Shown here in pieces: positions 45,384 through 53,053 of a stretch of 64,000 nucleotides of DNA. The notes below the pieces were generated by a model. The model saw only the letters and a program-made list of their open reading frames with translations. It did no database searches and was not told the origin of the DNA. Origin of the DNA: Mucilaginibacter corticis (lineage in GTDB: Bacteria > Bacteroidota > Bacteroidia > Sphingobacteriales > Sphingobacteriaceae); assembly GCF_007558865.1 (NCBI RefSeq), contig NZ_VLPK01000002.1:186001-250000 (forward strand). Direction: 5' to 3'. The position numbers and the translations under genes were made by a program. The number at the start of each line of letters is the position of its first letter. Position 1 is the first letter of the stretch.

Positions 45384-45870
45384 TCGCTTGGTGACGCTCT
45401 TGGCCGCTAAGGCCAGTTACGTTTTTCGCAGGTTGTTTGTTTTTTTAAGGTACTCAAGAGGGCTACGCCGTCACCTTAGATGCAAAGTAACCAAACATCA
45501 AGCCAATTCGATCGCTTCATCCGCACAGGCCAGACACCCGGCCCGGCGAATTGGCAGACCTTACCCGCATTCTTTGAATTTTTACAGATACGAAATTTGG
45601 GGTTCTAACTGGAATGTCAGACGAAAAGCTTCAGATGAAAGCAGGTAAAACAATGTCGGGCATTGCGGCTGTAAGGGCATTGGTAACTTTGCCCGGAACG
45701 CCGGCCCTGTGCGACACCTGGGGCAAAAGGACCGGGCCCTCGGTTTTACTTGTTTTGCAGGGCAAAGGCCAAGAGCGCAAGAAGCATATCGGATGGCTTG
45801 ATTTTTTGGTCCTTTTTCATCTAAGGAAAAAGGACTAGGACTTAGCGGCCATGAGCGTTACCAAGCGATA
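45384..45870 (+). repeat. Dispersed structured element, copy B
   Basis: About 490 bp, inverted relative to copy A. Ends again form inverted repeats (left CGCTTGGTGACGCTCTTGGC, right arm complementary). The right-end hairpin is GTCCTTTTT 45809-45817 / AAAAAGGAC 45827-45835, where copy A has GTTACTTTT / AAAAGTAAC: both strands of the stem changed together. The left arm carries a 52-bp insertion (45421-45472) in its stem. The inner stem CCAATTCG 45503-45510 / CGAATTGG 45547-45554 is conserved. The frame that is open in copy A is closed here by a 1-nt length change and a stop, so it is probably non-coding. Confidence 0.85.
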
Positions 45871-46029
45871 GCAAGCGTGTAACAAATGCTTAATGTAGAG
45901 TTCGGATATTATGTGATTTCTTTACAGGCTTGCGCCAATAATTAATCAATAAAAAAAATCCAACACCCACCCAACGTTTGGCAAAATTGATACGATGATG
46001 CAATAAAGACCATTAAATCAATTAGAACC
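45871..46029. other. Upstream region of the first paralogous lipoprotein gene
   Basis: About 160 A-rich bases without a gene. A TTTG at 45977-45980 is present but no -7 partner at the right distance was found. Confidence 0.3.
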
Positions 46030-46824
46030 ATGAAAAAGTTAACTTTTACCATGCTCGCCGCAATATTGGCATTTTTTATTATCCAGGGGTGTAATAAAGA
46101 TATGCAGCCCGTAATTAGCGCGAGCAAAATTAAAGCTGAAAAACTCGAAGTTAAAGTTGGCGAGCTTGATACGTTTGTCTATACCGGGGCTACTAATACT
46201 GACTCAGTCAAATGGACAATCACGCCGATAAATACTTCTATCGGTACAAAGGCAAATGTCGCGCGCATTGTTTTTAATAAAGTGGGTATTTACGTAGTAA
46301 CTGCGGGGAAAGCCGGCGAAGTTCCGTCAAGAATTGCTATTAAGGTAGATCCGGCTGATCCTATTATTCCCCCTGTAGATACCGTTAAAACTCCGGCTGA
46401 TACAACCACTTATGTGCCTTTAACAGGTGATAAAATTACCTTAAGTTTTAGTGCAGGCCGTAATGTAAACGGTGGTGATACAGTAGTTTTTAACCTAAGT
46501 GCCATTACAACTAATACTTATTGCTCAAGAGGTGTACTTCAATATCAATATAACAGGCCAACAGTTAACGGAGTTGTTGGTTACAAAGTTGATTTTTTAA
46601 ATGTCAGAGAGCCAAAAGTTTGTTCAAACACGCCTGATGTACCAATGGCAGTAAGTAATATTGGTGGTGTAAGGCTTGCTGTTGGCAGTTATCCGCTAAT
46701 AATTACCCTAAACGGTACAACTTACACCGGCAGCATAGTGGTATCAGAAACACAGGTTACTATAGATTGGAATTATACTACAGGTGTTGTTATGCCTTAC
46801 AAAGTATTGGATAGGCCGCTATAA
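46030..46824 (+). CDS. Hypothetical lipoprotein, first of a paralogous pair
   Basis: 264 residues with lipobox IQGC (Cys21) after a typical signal peptide (MKKLTFTMLAAILAFFII). A PKD/Ig-like beta domain (about 35-105; DSVKWTITP ... VGIYVVTAGKAG) is followed by a Pro/Thr/Asp-rich linker and a second beta domain ending GTTYTGSIVVSETQVTIDWN. The next gene encodes a homologous protein of the same layout. No family is recognised. It is probably a surface-exposed lipoprotein; the acidic/Asn residues after Cys (NKD) may direct export. Confidence 0.82.
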   Translation: MKKLTFTMLAAILAFFIIQGCNKDMQPVISASKIKAEKLEVKVGELDTFVYTGATNTDSVKWTITPINTSIGTKANVARIVFNKVGIYVVTAGKAGEVPSRIAIKVDPADPIIPPVDTVKTPADTTTYVPLTGDKITLSFSAGRNVNGGDTVVFNLSAITTNTYCSRGVLQYQYNRPTVNGVVGYKVDFLNVREPKVCSNTPDVPMAVSNIGGVRLAVGSYPLIITLNGTTYTGSIVVSETQVTIDWNYTTGVVMPYKVLDRPL

Positions 46825-46846
46825 AATGTACCAGCATGTACCGCAC

Positions 46847-46879
46847 TGTGCCATGGTGTACTACGTGTACCATGGCACA
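46847..46879. repeat. Perfect palindrome between the paralogous lipoprotein genes
   Basis: TGTGCCATGGT and ACCATGGCACA, an exact 11-bp inverted repeat around GTACTACGTGT, flanked by further GTAC words. It lacks a T run, so it is not a standard terminator. Confidence 0.7.
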
Positions 46880-46975
46880 CGTACAGGCTGTCAGTGTGTT
46901 ATTCTTTTTGCGTGGATATACTTTAAAATAACGATACGCCTATCGCTTAAAACTTACAATTGATAGAATAAAATC

Positions 46976-47791
46976 ATGAAAAAATTATCCTTTACCATAT
47001 TTGTCGCTTTATTGGCGTTTTTTATTATCCAAGGGTGTGAAAAGGCGCAATTGACAGATCTTGGAGTGGGAACAAAAATAATAGCTTCTAAAACCCAAAT
47101 TGCTCAATTAGATCTGGATACGCTGCTTTTTACAGGGGCTGGTGTTACAGATTCGGTTAAGTGGAGCGTAACCCCCGAAGGCAAAAGTGTTATTCAAAGC
47201 AAAGGAAATACCGCTGTAATTTATTTTATTGATTTAGGAAATTATACTGTAAGCGCTCAAAAAGCAAGCGGAGGCGAAGTTAAAACCAAATCAATAAATG
47301 TTGTGCCTCACCAGGCTCCTCCTTTTGTATCTGATCCCGGTACCACTAACACTACCGTATCAACTTCAAATAATTCAGATACTACTGAGTATATACCAAT
47401 AACCGGCGATATAAATGTAAGTCCTGATTTCTATCGCATACCAACAGGCGATAGTGTACAGGTAAATTTTAGTCTTCAAACAGTTAACAAATATTGTTCA
47501 AGAGGAATTATCGAGTACACATCAATACTTGATGCTGCTAAAAACTATAGTTTAGATATCGGAAAAATCAGGGCTCCGAAAAACTGTGCTGGCTCATTAT
47601 CACCTGATATGCAGGTATGGGCAGGCTATATTTTTAAAAGGAAACTCCTTGGCTTAGGTACACATCAAATTTCCATTACCTATAATGGAACAACCTACAC
47701 CGGCACAATAATAGTAAATACAACCAATATAATAATTAACTGGAATTATACGTCGGGTGTGATTATGTTAACCCACGTAATTAATGGGTAG
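46976..47791 (+). CDS. Hypothetical lipoprotein, second of a paralogous pair
   Basis: 271 residues, homologous to the preceding gene product over its length: shared signal peptide and lipobox (LAFFIIQGC, Cys21), TGAGVTDSVKWSVTP versus TGATNTDSVKWTITP, the NKYCSRGI segment and the end GTTYTGTIIVNTTNIIINWNYTSG. Tandem duplication is the simplest explanation. The function is unknown. A strong terminator follows. Confidence 0.82.
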   Translation: MKKLSFTIFVALLAFFIIQGCEKAQLTDLGVGTKIIASKTQIAQLDLDTLLFTGAGVTDSVKWSVTPEGKSVIQSKGNTAVIYFIDLGNYTVSAQKASGGEVKTKSINVVPHQAPPFVSDPGTTNTTVSTSNNSDTTEYIPITGDINVSPDFYRIPTGDSVQVNFSLQTVNKYCSRGIIEYTSILDAAKNYSLDIGKIRAPKNCAGSLSPDMQVWAGYIFKRKLLGLGTHQISITYNGTTYTGTIIVNTTNIIINWNYTSGVIMLTHVING

Positions 47792-47802
47792 CGTGGGGGA
47801 GA

Positions 47803-47830
47803 GGTTCCGGCTATTGCCGGAACCTTATTT
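47803..47830. terminator. Terminator between the second lipoprotein and the following minus-strand gene
   Basis: GGTTCCGGC and GCCGGAACC, a perfect 9-bp stem with a TATT loop, followed by TTATTTT. Confidence 0.82.
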
Positions 47831-47845
47831 TAAACCCGACCTTGC

Positions 47846-48889
47846 TTATTCCTGCCCGGGTGTTACCCAGCTTTGAAATGAGCCTGTTTCAAATTGAATT
47901 GTCCCCGTTTTATCATCATAAGTTGCCTTTGATAACAAAGGGATTGGCATGGGTATTTTCGACTGATCTGCATGATGTGTTGCGTTATATACCGATTGTA
48001 CGTCTAAAAGCTTTCTTTTATGCGAATTAATCATCATGTTTCCCATACTTAGTTTCACAACAGGTAATTGTTTATAATTTATGACGGGATACATAAACGG
48101 AGGTTTTTGCTTTGCAAAATTAATGGCCATTCCATATTGTTCTAAAAAATTAAAGTTGGCTTTGCTGTACATCAATTTCTTTCCCGGGAAAGCAAGCGAC
48201 CCTATTGTTACTTTATGGTGTGATCTAAGATCTTCAATTTCCATGGTTACCCAACTGTGCTCGTAATCGCTCCAGGCAAACATCAGATCTTTATCCATAA
48301 AATTTTCAGCGACCGGTTTTCCCGGTACGTATCCTGATTTAAATAGCTTGATGCGGTATAAACCTTTATTCCATTTAAATTTATTGCGCACACCAATAAA
48401 ATCACCCTCGCCATCGCTGCTATCGTAGTAGCCGGTTGTTTTTAATGCTCCCTTATTTCGCTCCAGCCAGCGGGAAAAAATACCGCCCCTGCCTATTCCA
48501 ATATCCCCGCCGCCATTTATGGGTTTGCCGCCAGAATGGGTTTGCATACCGCAATAAAATTGCATTTTATTAATGGTGGCATCAGCAATACAGATATATA
48601 AATTATAATCGTCGGGTATTTCTGTTTGCACATCCACATCTACCGATAGGCTTTTAAACTCAAATTCTGCAGTATCCAGTTTAACATACGTATCTACAAA
48701 ATGCAAAGGAGCCAGAATAATGCTGTCTGGATAAATATTATTTGATTGCAATTTCTTTTTTGTTTCCTGGTATATATCAGTGTTTTCGTATTTCTTTTTC
48801 AGTTGTTCTTTGGTGGTATCTTGTTGCTGGCCTAAAGCAACGCAATGTATCGTGGCAATAAGCAAAATTAGCAGGCGATGTTTTTTCAT
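47846..48889 (-). CDS. Hypothetical secreted protein, weakly DUF3472-like
   Basis: 347 residues with a signal peptide (LLILLIATIHCVALG). The middle contains CGMQTHSGGKPINGGG, GGIFSRWLERN, YYDSSDGEGDFIGVRNKF and KGLYRIKLF, which recalls the DUF3472 domain (GxQ, FSxW, GEG) of carbohydrate-related secreted proteins, but the match is not strong. There is no lipobox and no sorting domain. It has its own promoter with a good -7 element. The role is unknown. Confidence 0.75.
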   Translation of the reverse strand: MKKHRLLILLIATIHCVALGQQQDTTKEQLKKKYENTDIYQETKKKLQSNNIYPDSIILAPLHFVDTYVKLDTAEFEFKSLSVDVDVQTEIPDDYNLYICIADATINKMQFYCGMQTHSGGKPINGGGDIGIGRGGIFSRWLERNKGALKTTGYYDSSDGEGDFIGVRNKFKWNKGLYRIKLFKSGYVPGKPVAENFMDKDLMFAWSDYEHSWVTMEIEDLRSHHKVTIGSLAFPGKKLMYSKANFNFLEQYGMAINFAKQKPPFMYPVINYKQLPVVKLSMGNMMINSHKRKLLDVQSVYNATHHADQSKIPMPIPLLSKATYDDKTGTIQFETGSFQSWVTPGQE

Positions 48890-48946
48890 ATGGTTTAGGT
48901 TAAAAATAACCTAACTACTTTATCGGATATATATAGGCTATTAATC

Positions 48947-48954
48947 CAAAGGTA
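48947..48954 (-). promoter_or_regulatory. -7 element of the DUF3472-like gene
   Basis: On the minus strand TACCTTTG, 57 nt before the start codon. The leader then has a small hairpin TTAGGTT / AACCTAA (48895-48901 and 48908-48914) just before the ATG, which could affect translation. Confidence 0.5.
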
Positions 48955-49004
48955 TAACTTTCATTTTATAACTATATTTACATTGCATATTTGAATATTT
49001 AGTT

Positions 49005-49928
49005 GTGAAAATAATTCTGTTGTTTCTTATATTAATATCTGTTACCGGTAATTGTTATAGCCAAAATAATGCTTTAAAAGCATCATATCCTTTCGACTTA
49101 GAAACTTTAAAGACGCTATCTGATAATCGTGTACAATATGATTCTGTAGCTCCTATGTATTTGGCGGGCGGTTTTACGTATGTGAATACCAAGTCAAAGT
49201 TACCGGTAGTTAAAAAGAAGTTTGAAGAAGCCTATCCGTTTGTACGCGATTTTGGATTAGTCAAAGTAGATGGAAAATATGGAATTATTAATCGGCATGG
49301 GGACTTTGTAGTTAAGCCAACTTTTCCACAATTTCAATTGGTTTGGAATGTAAATTATGGTGTATGGTTAGACATAGACCGTTACTTCTCCTTTATTCAA
49401 GGCAAGTTAATATATGAGCCGGAGATACTATGTTCTGAACCGGCAGGTCCTCAGCTATACTGTTATAAACAGGGTAAAAAATTTGGCTTAATATTCAAAC
49501 ACGATACTATTAAAAAGCCAATTTTTGATTCTATTTATGCAAACACCGACAGAATTGCAATAGTTAGCCTATCTGGCAAAATTGGTATCATAGATCACAC
49601 TGGAAAAGTTTTGAACAAGCTTAATTATAATAGCTATGCAGGCCCTACAGGCTACAAAGGGATACTAAAATTTGCTCTGAAACAAAAAGATACATGGCAT
49701 TATTTCAATCAAAACAAAAAACTTTTTGAAAGTAAGTTCCAGCCGGCTTTTTCTGACGGAGTTTTTTTAGTACGTGTAGATAAACGTTATAATTATTTAG
49801 ACGAGGAGGGAAATCTCGCACTTTCCAAAAATTACAAATGGATATCCAATTACGGGGATATAGCCATTAATGAAAATGATAAGATTGTTTTTTTACTTAA
49901 AGGAAAAAAAGTGCTAACCTACTACTAA
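49005..49928 (+). CDS. WG-repeat protein, exported
   Basis: 307 residues from a GTG start directly before KIILLFLILISVTG, the signal peptide. The mature part has WG-type repeats (LVKVDGKYGIINRHGDFVVKP, KKFGLIFKH, GKIGIIDHTGKVL, NYLDEEGNLAL). WG repeats are beta hairpin units found in bacterial surface proteins of unknown role. The coding sequence is noticeably A/T-rich next to its neighbours. It is transcribed alone, divergent from the DUF3472-like gene. Confidence 0.82.
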   Translation: MKIILLFLILISVTGNCYSQNNALKASYPFDLETLKTLSDNRVQYDSVAPMYLAGGFTYVNTKSKLPVVKKKFEEAYPFVRDFGLVKVDGKYGIINRHGDFVVKPTFPQFQLVWNVNYGVWLDIDRYFSFIQGKLIYEPEILCSEPAGPQLYCYKQGKKFGLIFKHDTIKKPIFDSIYANTDRIAIVSLSGKIGIIDHTGKVLNKLNYNSYAGPTGYKGILKFALKQKDTWHYFNQNKKLFESKFQPAFSDGVFLVRVDKRYNYLDEEGNLALSKNYKWISNYGDIAINENDKIVFLLKGKKVLTYY

Positions 49929-50008
49929 GTTAAGAGATGTACCATATTGTATCATGAAAACTACGTCAGGAAATTAACTATTTTATTGTCAGTTAATTGC
50001 AAAAACAG

Positions 50009-50055
50009 GTGTACCAACTGTTCCATCTGTCACACATTCGCGTGGAACAGACACC
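50009..50055. repeat. Hairpin between the WG-repeat gene and dacB
   Basis: GGTGT...TGTTCCA and TGGAACA.ACACC arms around a 17-nt loop. No T run. It lies between convergent genes. Confidence 0.5.
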
Positions 50056-50084
50056 AAACAAACAGTTGCTTTAATGACCAATAA

Positions 50085-51500
50085 CTATTTAAGCTCATCC
50101 AAAACCCTGAACATCTTTTCCCGTATTGCTTTGCCCGGTCCGTTGTAGTTGTTTACCATAATGCTGAACACCAATTCGCGGCCCTGGTGGGTTTGATAGC
50201 CGGTATAGGCCTGCACGTTATGGATGCTGCCACTTTTCATGTGCATGTCATTGTAAATGGGCAGGCTCTCATAAAAATCATTAAACCAGGCTTCTTTTTT
50301 TGCCGATTGCATGATGGTTGCCACTGTCATGGTAGTGATCCTGTCCTCGGGAGACAAGCCGCAGCCATCAATCATATCCATCGAATTAACATCTATACCA
50401 CGCGCCTTCCAAAAGCTTTGCACAGCGGCAACGCCGTTAGGTGTCGTCACCGCTGTCCCGGCTTTGGCGGCAATGGCTTTCAGCAATTCTTCGGCATACA
50501 GGTTAAGGCTTTTGCGGTTGGTCCAGTATACGATCTGGTTCAGGCTGGGCGATGTCAGCGTGGTAAGTGTAGCGGTCATCTCCGGTGTCTGCACACCTTT
50601 GGCCGTCAGGCTCAGGCTTGATTCGGCAGCACCCGTAACTATGATACCCAGCCGTCTTAAAGTATCCAGCAGTCTGAACGCGGCATCATAAGCAGGATCA
50701 GGGTATGCGGCCGATACCAGTTTCTTTGTTTGATCGACAGCATAAGTGCCACGCAGGTACATGATATTGGTCAAGCCTGTAGGTAAATATGGGTAAGCGT
50801 TATCGCCCGTGCCGGCAGCAGCGTTGGTTAGCTCGCTCTTAAAAGTAAGGTAAGGGACGGCCGGCGTAGTGCCCGCCACTTTAATAGCCGTACCCACGGG
50901 GCCGGTTTTCAGGTTGATATCAAACTGGTTCTCATGCCAGCAAAGCGCGGTGGCGCCTGCGCCGTAATAAGTGCCCAGGTCCTGCCAGATCCAGCCGTCG
51001 GGTATAGTTTGCGTGCCGTACAGGCTGTCATCGCCAATAATACGTCCGTTTATCTTTTTGATGCCTGCTTTTTTAAGCGCAGTAACCAATGCGTTAAGCA
51101 CAAAGCTTTGAGTGGTGTTTTCCCAGCGCAAGCTGCCCAGGGTTGGGTCGCCGGTACCTTTAATGATCAGGTCGCCGTTTAATGTGCCATCAGTTATGGT
51201 ACCGCTGTAGCCAAAGGGGGTTTGATATTTAAAATCCTTGCCCAATAAGTTAAAGGCGGTAATGGTGGTCACCGTTTTTAAGGTAGATCCTGGAGCCAAA
51301 CCTACATTCGGGTTGCTTGTAAATATTTGTTCGCCCGTCTTGACGTCCAATACAGTCAGCGATGCGAGGGCGTATTTACATTGGCTGTCGGCCTGCAAAC
51401 GGCTAAAGGCTGCTGATAGTTTTTGCTGTAAAGAGGTTTGTGCCCAAGCCTGGCTAAATATCAATAATAAACTAAACAGGGCTATCAGCGGGCGCTTCAT
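50085..51500 (-). CDS. dacB: D-alanyl-D-alanine carboxypeptidase/endopeptidase (PBP4, DacB)
   Basis: 471 residues from the ATG at 51500; an in-frame ATG at 51512 adds four. A signal peptide (ALFSLLLIFSQAWA) is followed by the peptidase S13 domain with the S-x-x-K motif (APGSTLKT), S-x-N (RKSLNLYAEE) and K-S-G (HMKSGSIHN, in place of the common KTG). It trims peptidoglycan in the periplasm. It overlaps the end of the upstream APC permease gene on the same strand by about 29 nt, so the two are coupled. Confidence 0.93.
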   Translation of the reverse strand: MKRPLIALFSLLLIFSQAWAQTSLQQKLSAAFSRLQADSQCKYALASLTVLDVKTGEQIFTSNPNVGLAPGSTLKTVTTITAFNLLGKDFKYQTPFGYSGTITDGTLNGDLIIKGTGDPTLGSLRWENTTQSFVLNALVTALKKAGIKKINGRIIGDDSLYGTQTIPDGWIWQDLGTYYGAGATALCWHENQFDINLKTGPVGTAIKVAGTTPAVPYLTFKSELTNAAAGTGDNAYPYLPTGLTNIMYLRGTYAVDQTKKLVSAAYPDPAYDAAFRLLDTLRRLGIIVTGAAESSLSLTAKGVQTPEMTATLTTLTSPSLNQIVYWTNRKSLNLYAEELLKAIAAKAGTAVTTPNGVAAVQSFWKARGIDVNSMDMIDGCGLSPEDRITTMTVATIMQSAKKEAWFNDFYESLPIYNDMHMKSGSIHNVQAYTGYQTHQGRELVFSIMVNNYNGPGKAIREKMFRVLDELK

Positions 51501-52911
51501 CTTTTGCAACATACTTTGTTATATAATAAATGGGGATGCCTATCAACACAATGATCAGGCCCGGCCAGGTAAATTGTGGTTTGTAGATGATCAGCAATAC
51601 ACAAAACGCCAAACCCATCAGCATGTAAACGGCAGGTAATACCGGGTAGCCAAATGCCTTGTAGGGGCGGGGCATATCCGGGCGTTGTATCCGCAGGATA
51701 TAGATACCCAAAATGGTAAGCACATAAAATATTACTACTACAAATGATATCATATCGAGCAGGTCGCCATATTTACCGCTAAGGCATAAAATACAGGCTA
51801 CAACGCATTGGATCCATAAACCGAAGCTTGGTACCGCAAACTTATTTAAAGTGCCTGTGCGCTTAAAGAACAGGCCATCCTTGGCCATGGTATAATATAC
51901 ACGTGCACCTGCAAGGATAAGGCCATTGTTACAGCCAAAGGTTGATATCATGATCATGACCGCGATAACCACAGTACCTATCGGGCCAAAAATAACCTGC
52001 GCTGCCGAAACCGCCACCCGGTCTTTCTCGGCCGTCGCAATAGCATCTAAAGGCAAAACACCGGTATAAACAAAGTTGATGCTTACGTAAATGATCGTTA
52101 CTACTAACGTTCCCAAAAACAAACTCAAACCTATATTGCGTTGCGGGTTGCGCATCTCGCCGGCTATAAAGGTTACATTGTTCCATGCATCGCTGCTGAA
52201 TATCGATCCTACCATTGATGCCGCAATAGCACCAAGCGCCGCCGCCATAGTATAAGAAGATGTACTGTCTAACTTGTGAATATTCCAGGCATTGGTCCAG
52301 TTAGCATGCCATACATCGCCCTTGATCATTATCAAACCAAAAATGATCAGCCCGAATAAACTGGCCAATTTGGTAATGGTGAACAAGTTCTGGATGATCT
52401 TGCCGCTCTTCACACCTTTGGTGTTGATATAGGTAAGAAAGATAATAAGCACGATAGAAACACACTGCGCCGCGCTGATCTTGAAATTATAAGTGCCAAC
52501 CATGGTCGAGAACAGTATATGGTCCTCGCTCACCGCAGGTATTAAATAGGCGGTAAACTTTGAAAATGCTACACCCACTGCCGCTATAGTGCCGGTTTGT
52601 ATCACCGCGAAGAAGCTCCAACCGTATAAAAAGGCTATCAGCTTATTATAAGCCTCTTTTAAATACACGTATTGCCCGCCTGCTTTAGGGAACATGGCGC
52701 TCAGTTCGCCGTAGCTAACGGCGGCGGTAAGGGTCATGAAACCGGTGATGAGCCAAACCGCTATCAACCAGCCCGACGAGCCTACATTGCGGATAATATC
52801 GGCACTTACAATAAAAATACCAGAGCCTATCATTGATCCGGCTACGATCATGGTGCCGTCTAATAAGCCTAATGAAGCTTTTAATTTGGTGGGCTCGGTT
52901 TGTTTACTCAT
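51472..52911 (-). CDS. APC-family amino acid permease
   Basis: 479 residues with about 12 membrane helices. The APC substrate-binding loop of TM1 is visible (GTMIVAGSMIGSGIFIVSADI), as is TM6 (GSIFSSDAWNNVTFIAGEM). It imports an amino acid, or exchanges one, in the inner membrane; the substrate is not defined. The end of the gene runs into dacB. It is divergent from the pyrophosphatase. Confidence 0.92.
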   Translation of the reverse strand: MSKQTEPTKLKASLGLLDGTMIVAGSMIGSGIFIVSADIIRNVGSSGWLIAVWLITGFMTLTAAVSYGELSAMFPKAGGQYVYLKEAYNKLIAFLYGWSFFAVIQTGTIAAVGVAFSKFTAYLIPAVSEDHILFSTMVGTYNFKISAAQCVSIVLIIFLTYINTKGVKSGKIIQNLFTITKLASLFGLIIFGLIMIKGDVWHANWTNAWNIHKLDSTSSYTMAAALGAIAASMVGSIFSSDAWNNVTFIAGEMRNPQRNIGLSLFLGTLVVTIIYVSINFVYTGVLPLDAIATAEKDRVAVSAAQVIFGPIGTVVIAVMIMISTFGCNNGLILAGARVYYTMAKDGLFFKRTGTLNKFAVPSFGLWIQCVVACILCLSGKYGDLLDMISFVVVIFYVLTILGIYILRIQRPDMPRPYKAFGYPVLPAVYMLMGLAFCVLLIIYKPQFTWPGLIIVLIGIPIYYITKYVAKDEAPADSPV

Positions 52912-53053
52912 TCAGTATATGTATTTAAAGTTCTAAACTATTCAAAAAACTTTATAATTGACAGGCTATTGTAAAGAAATTAATTTGTTTAATTTGCAAA
53001 ACCAATTTACACACCAAGTAAAATTATAAACTAATTATAAACTATAATACTAT

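Noticed and set aside
45614..45838. 74-codon open frame in repeat element copy B
   Set aside because: Not open in copy A beyond a short shared stretch (SDEKL.KAGKT); lies entirely in the repeat and has no recognisable protein features.
50187..50691. Two long frames antisense to dacB
   Set aside because: Both lie inside the peptidase gene, whose catalytic motifs fix the true strand.
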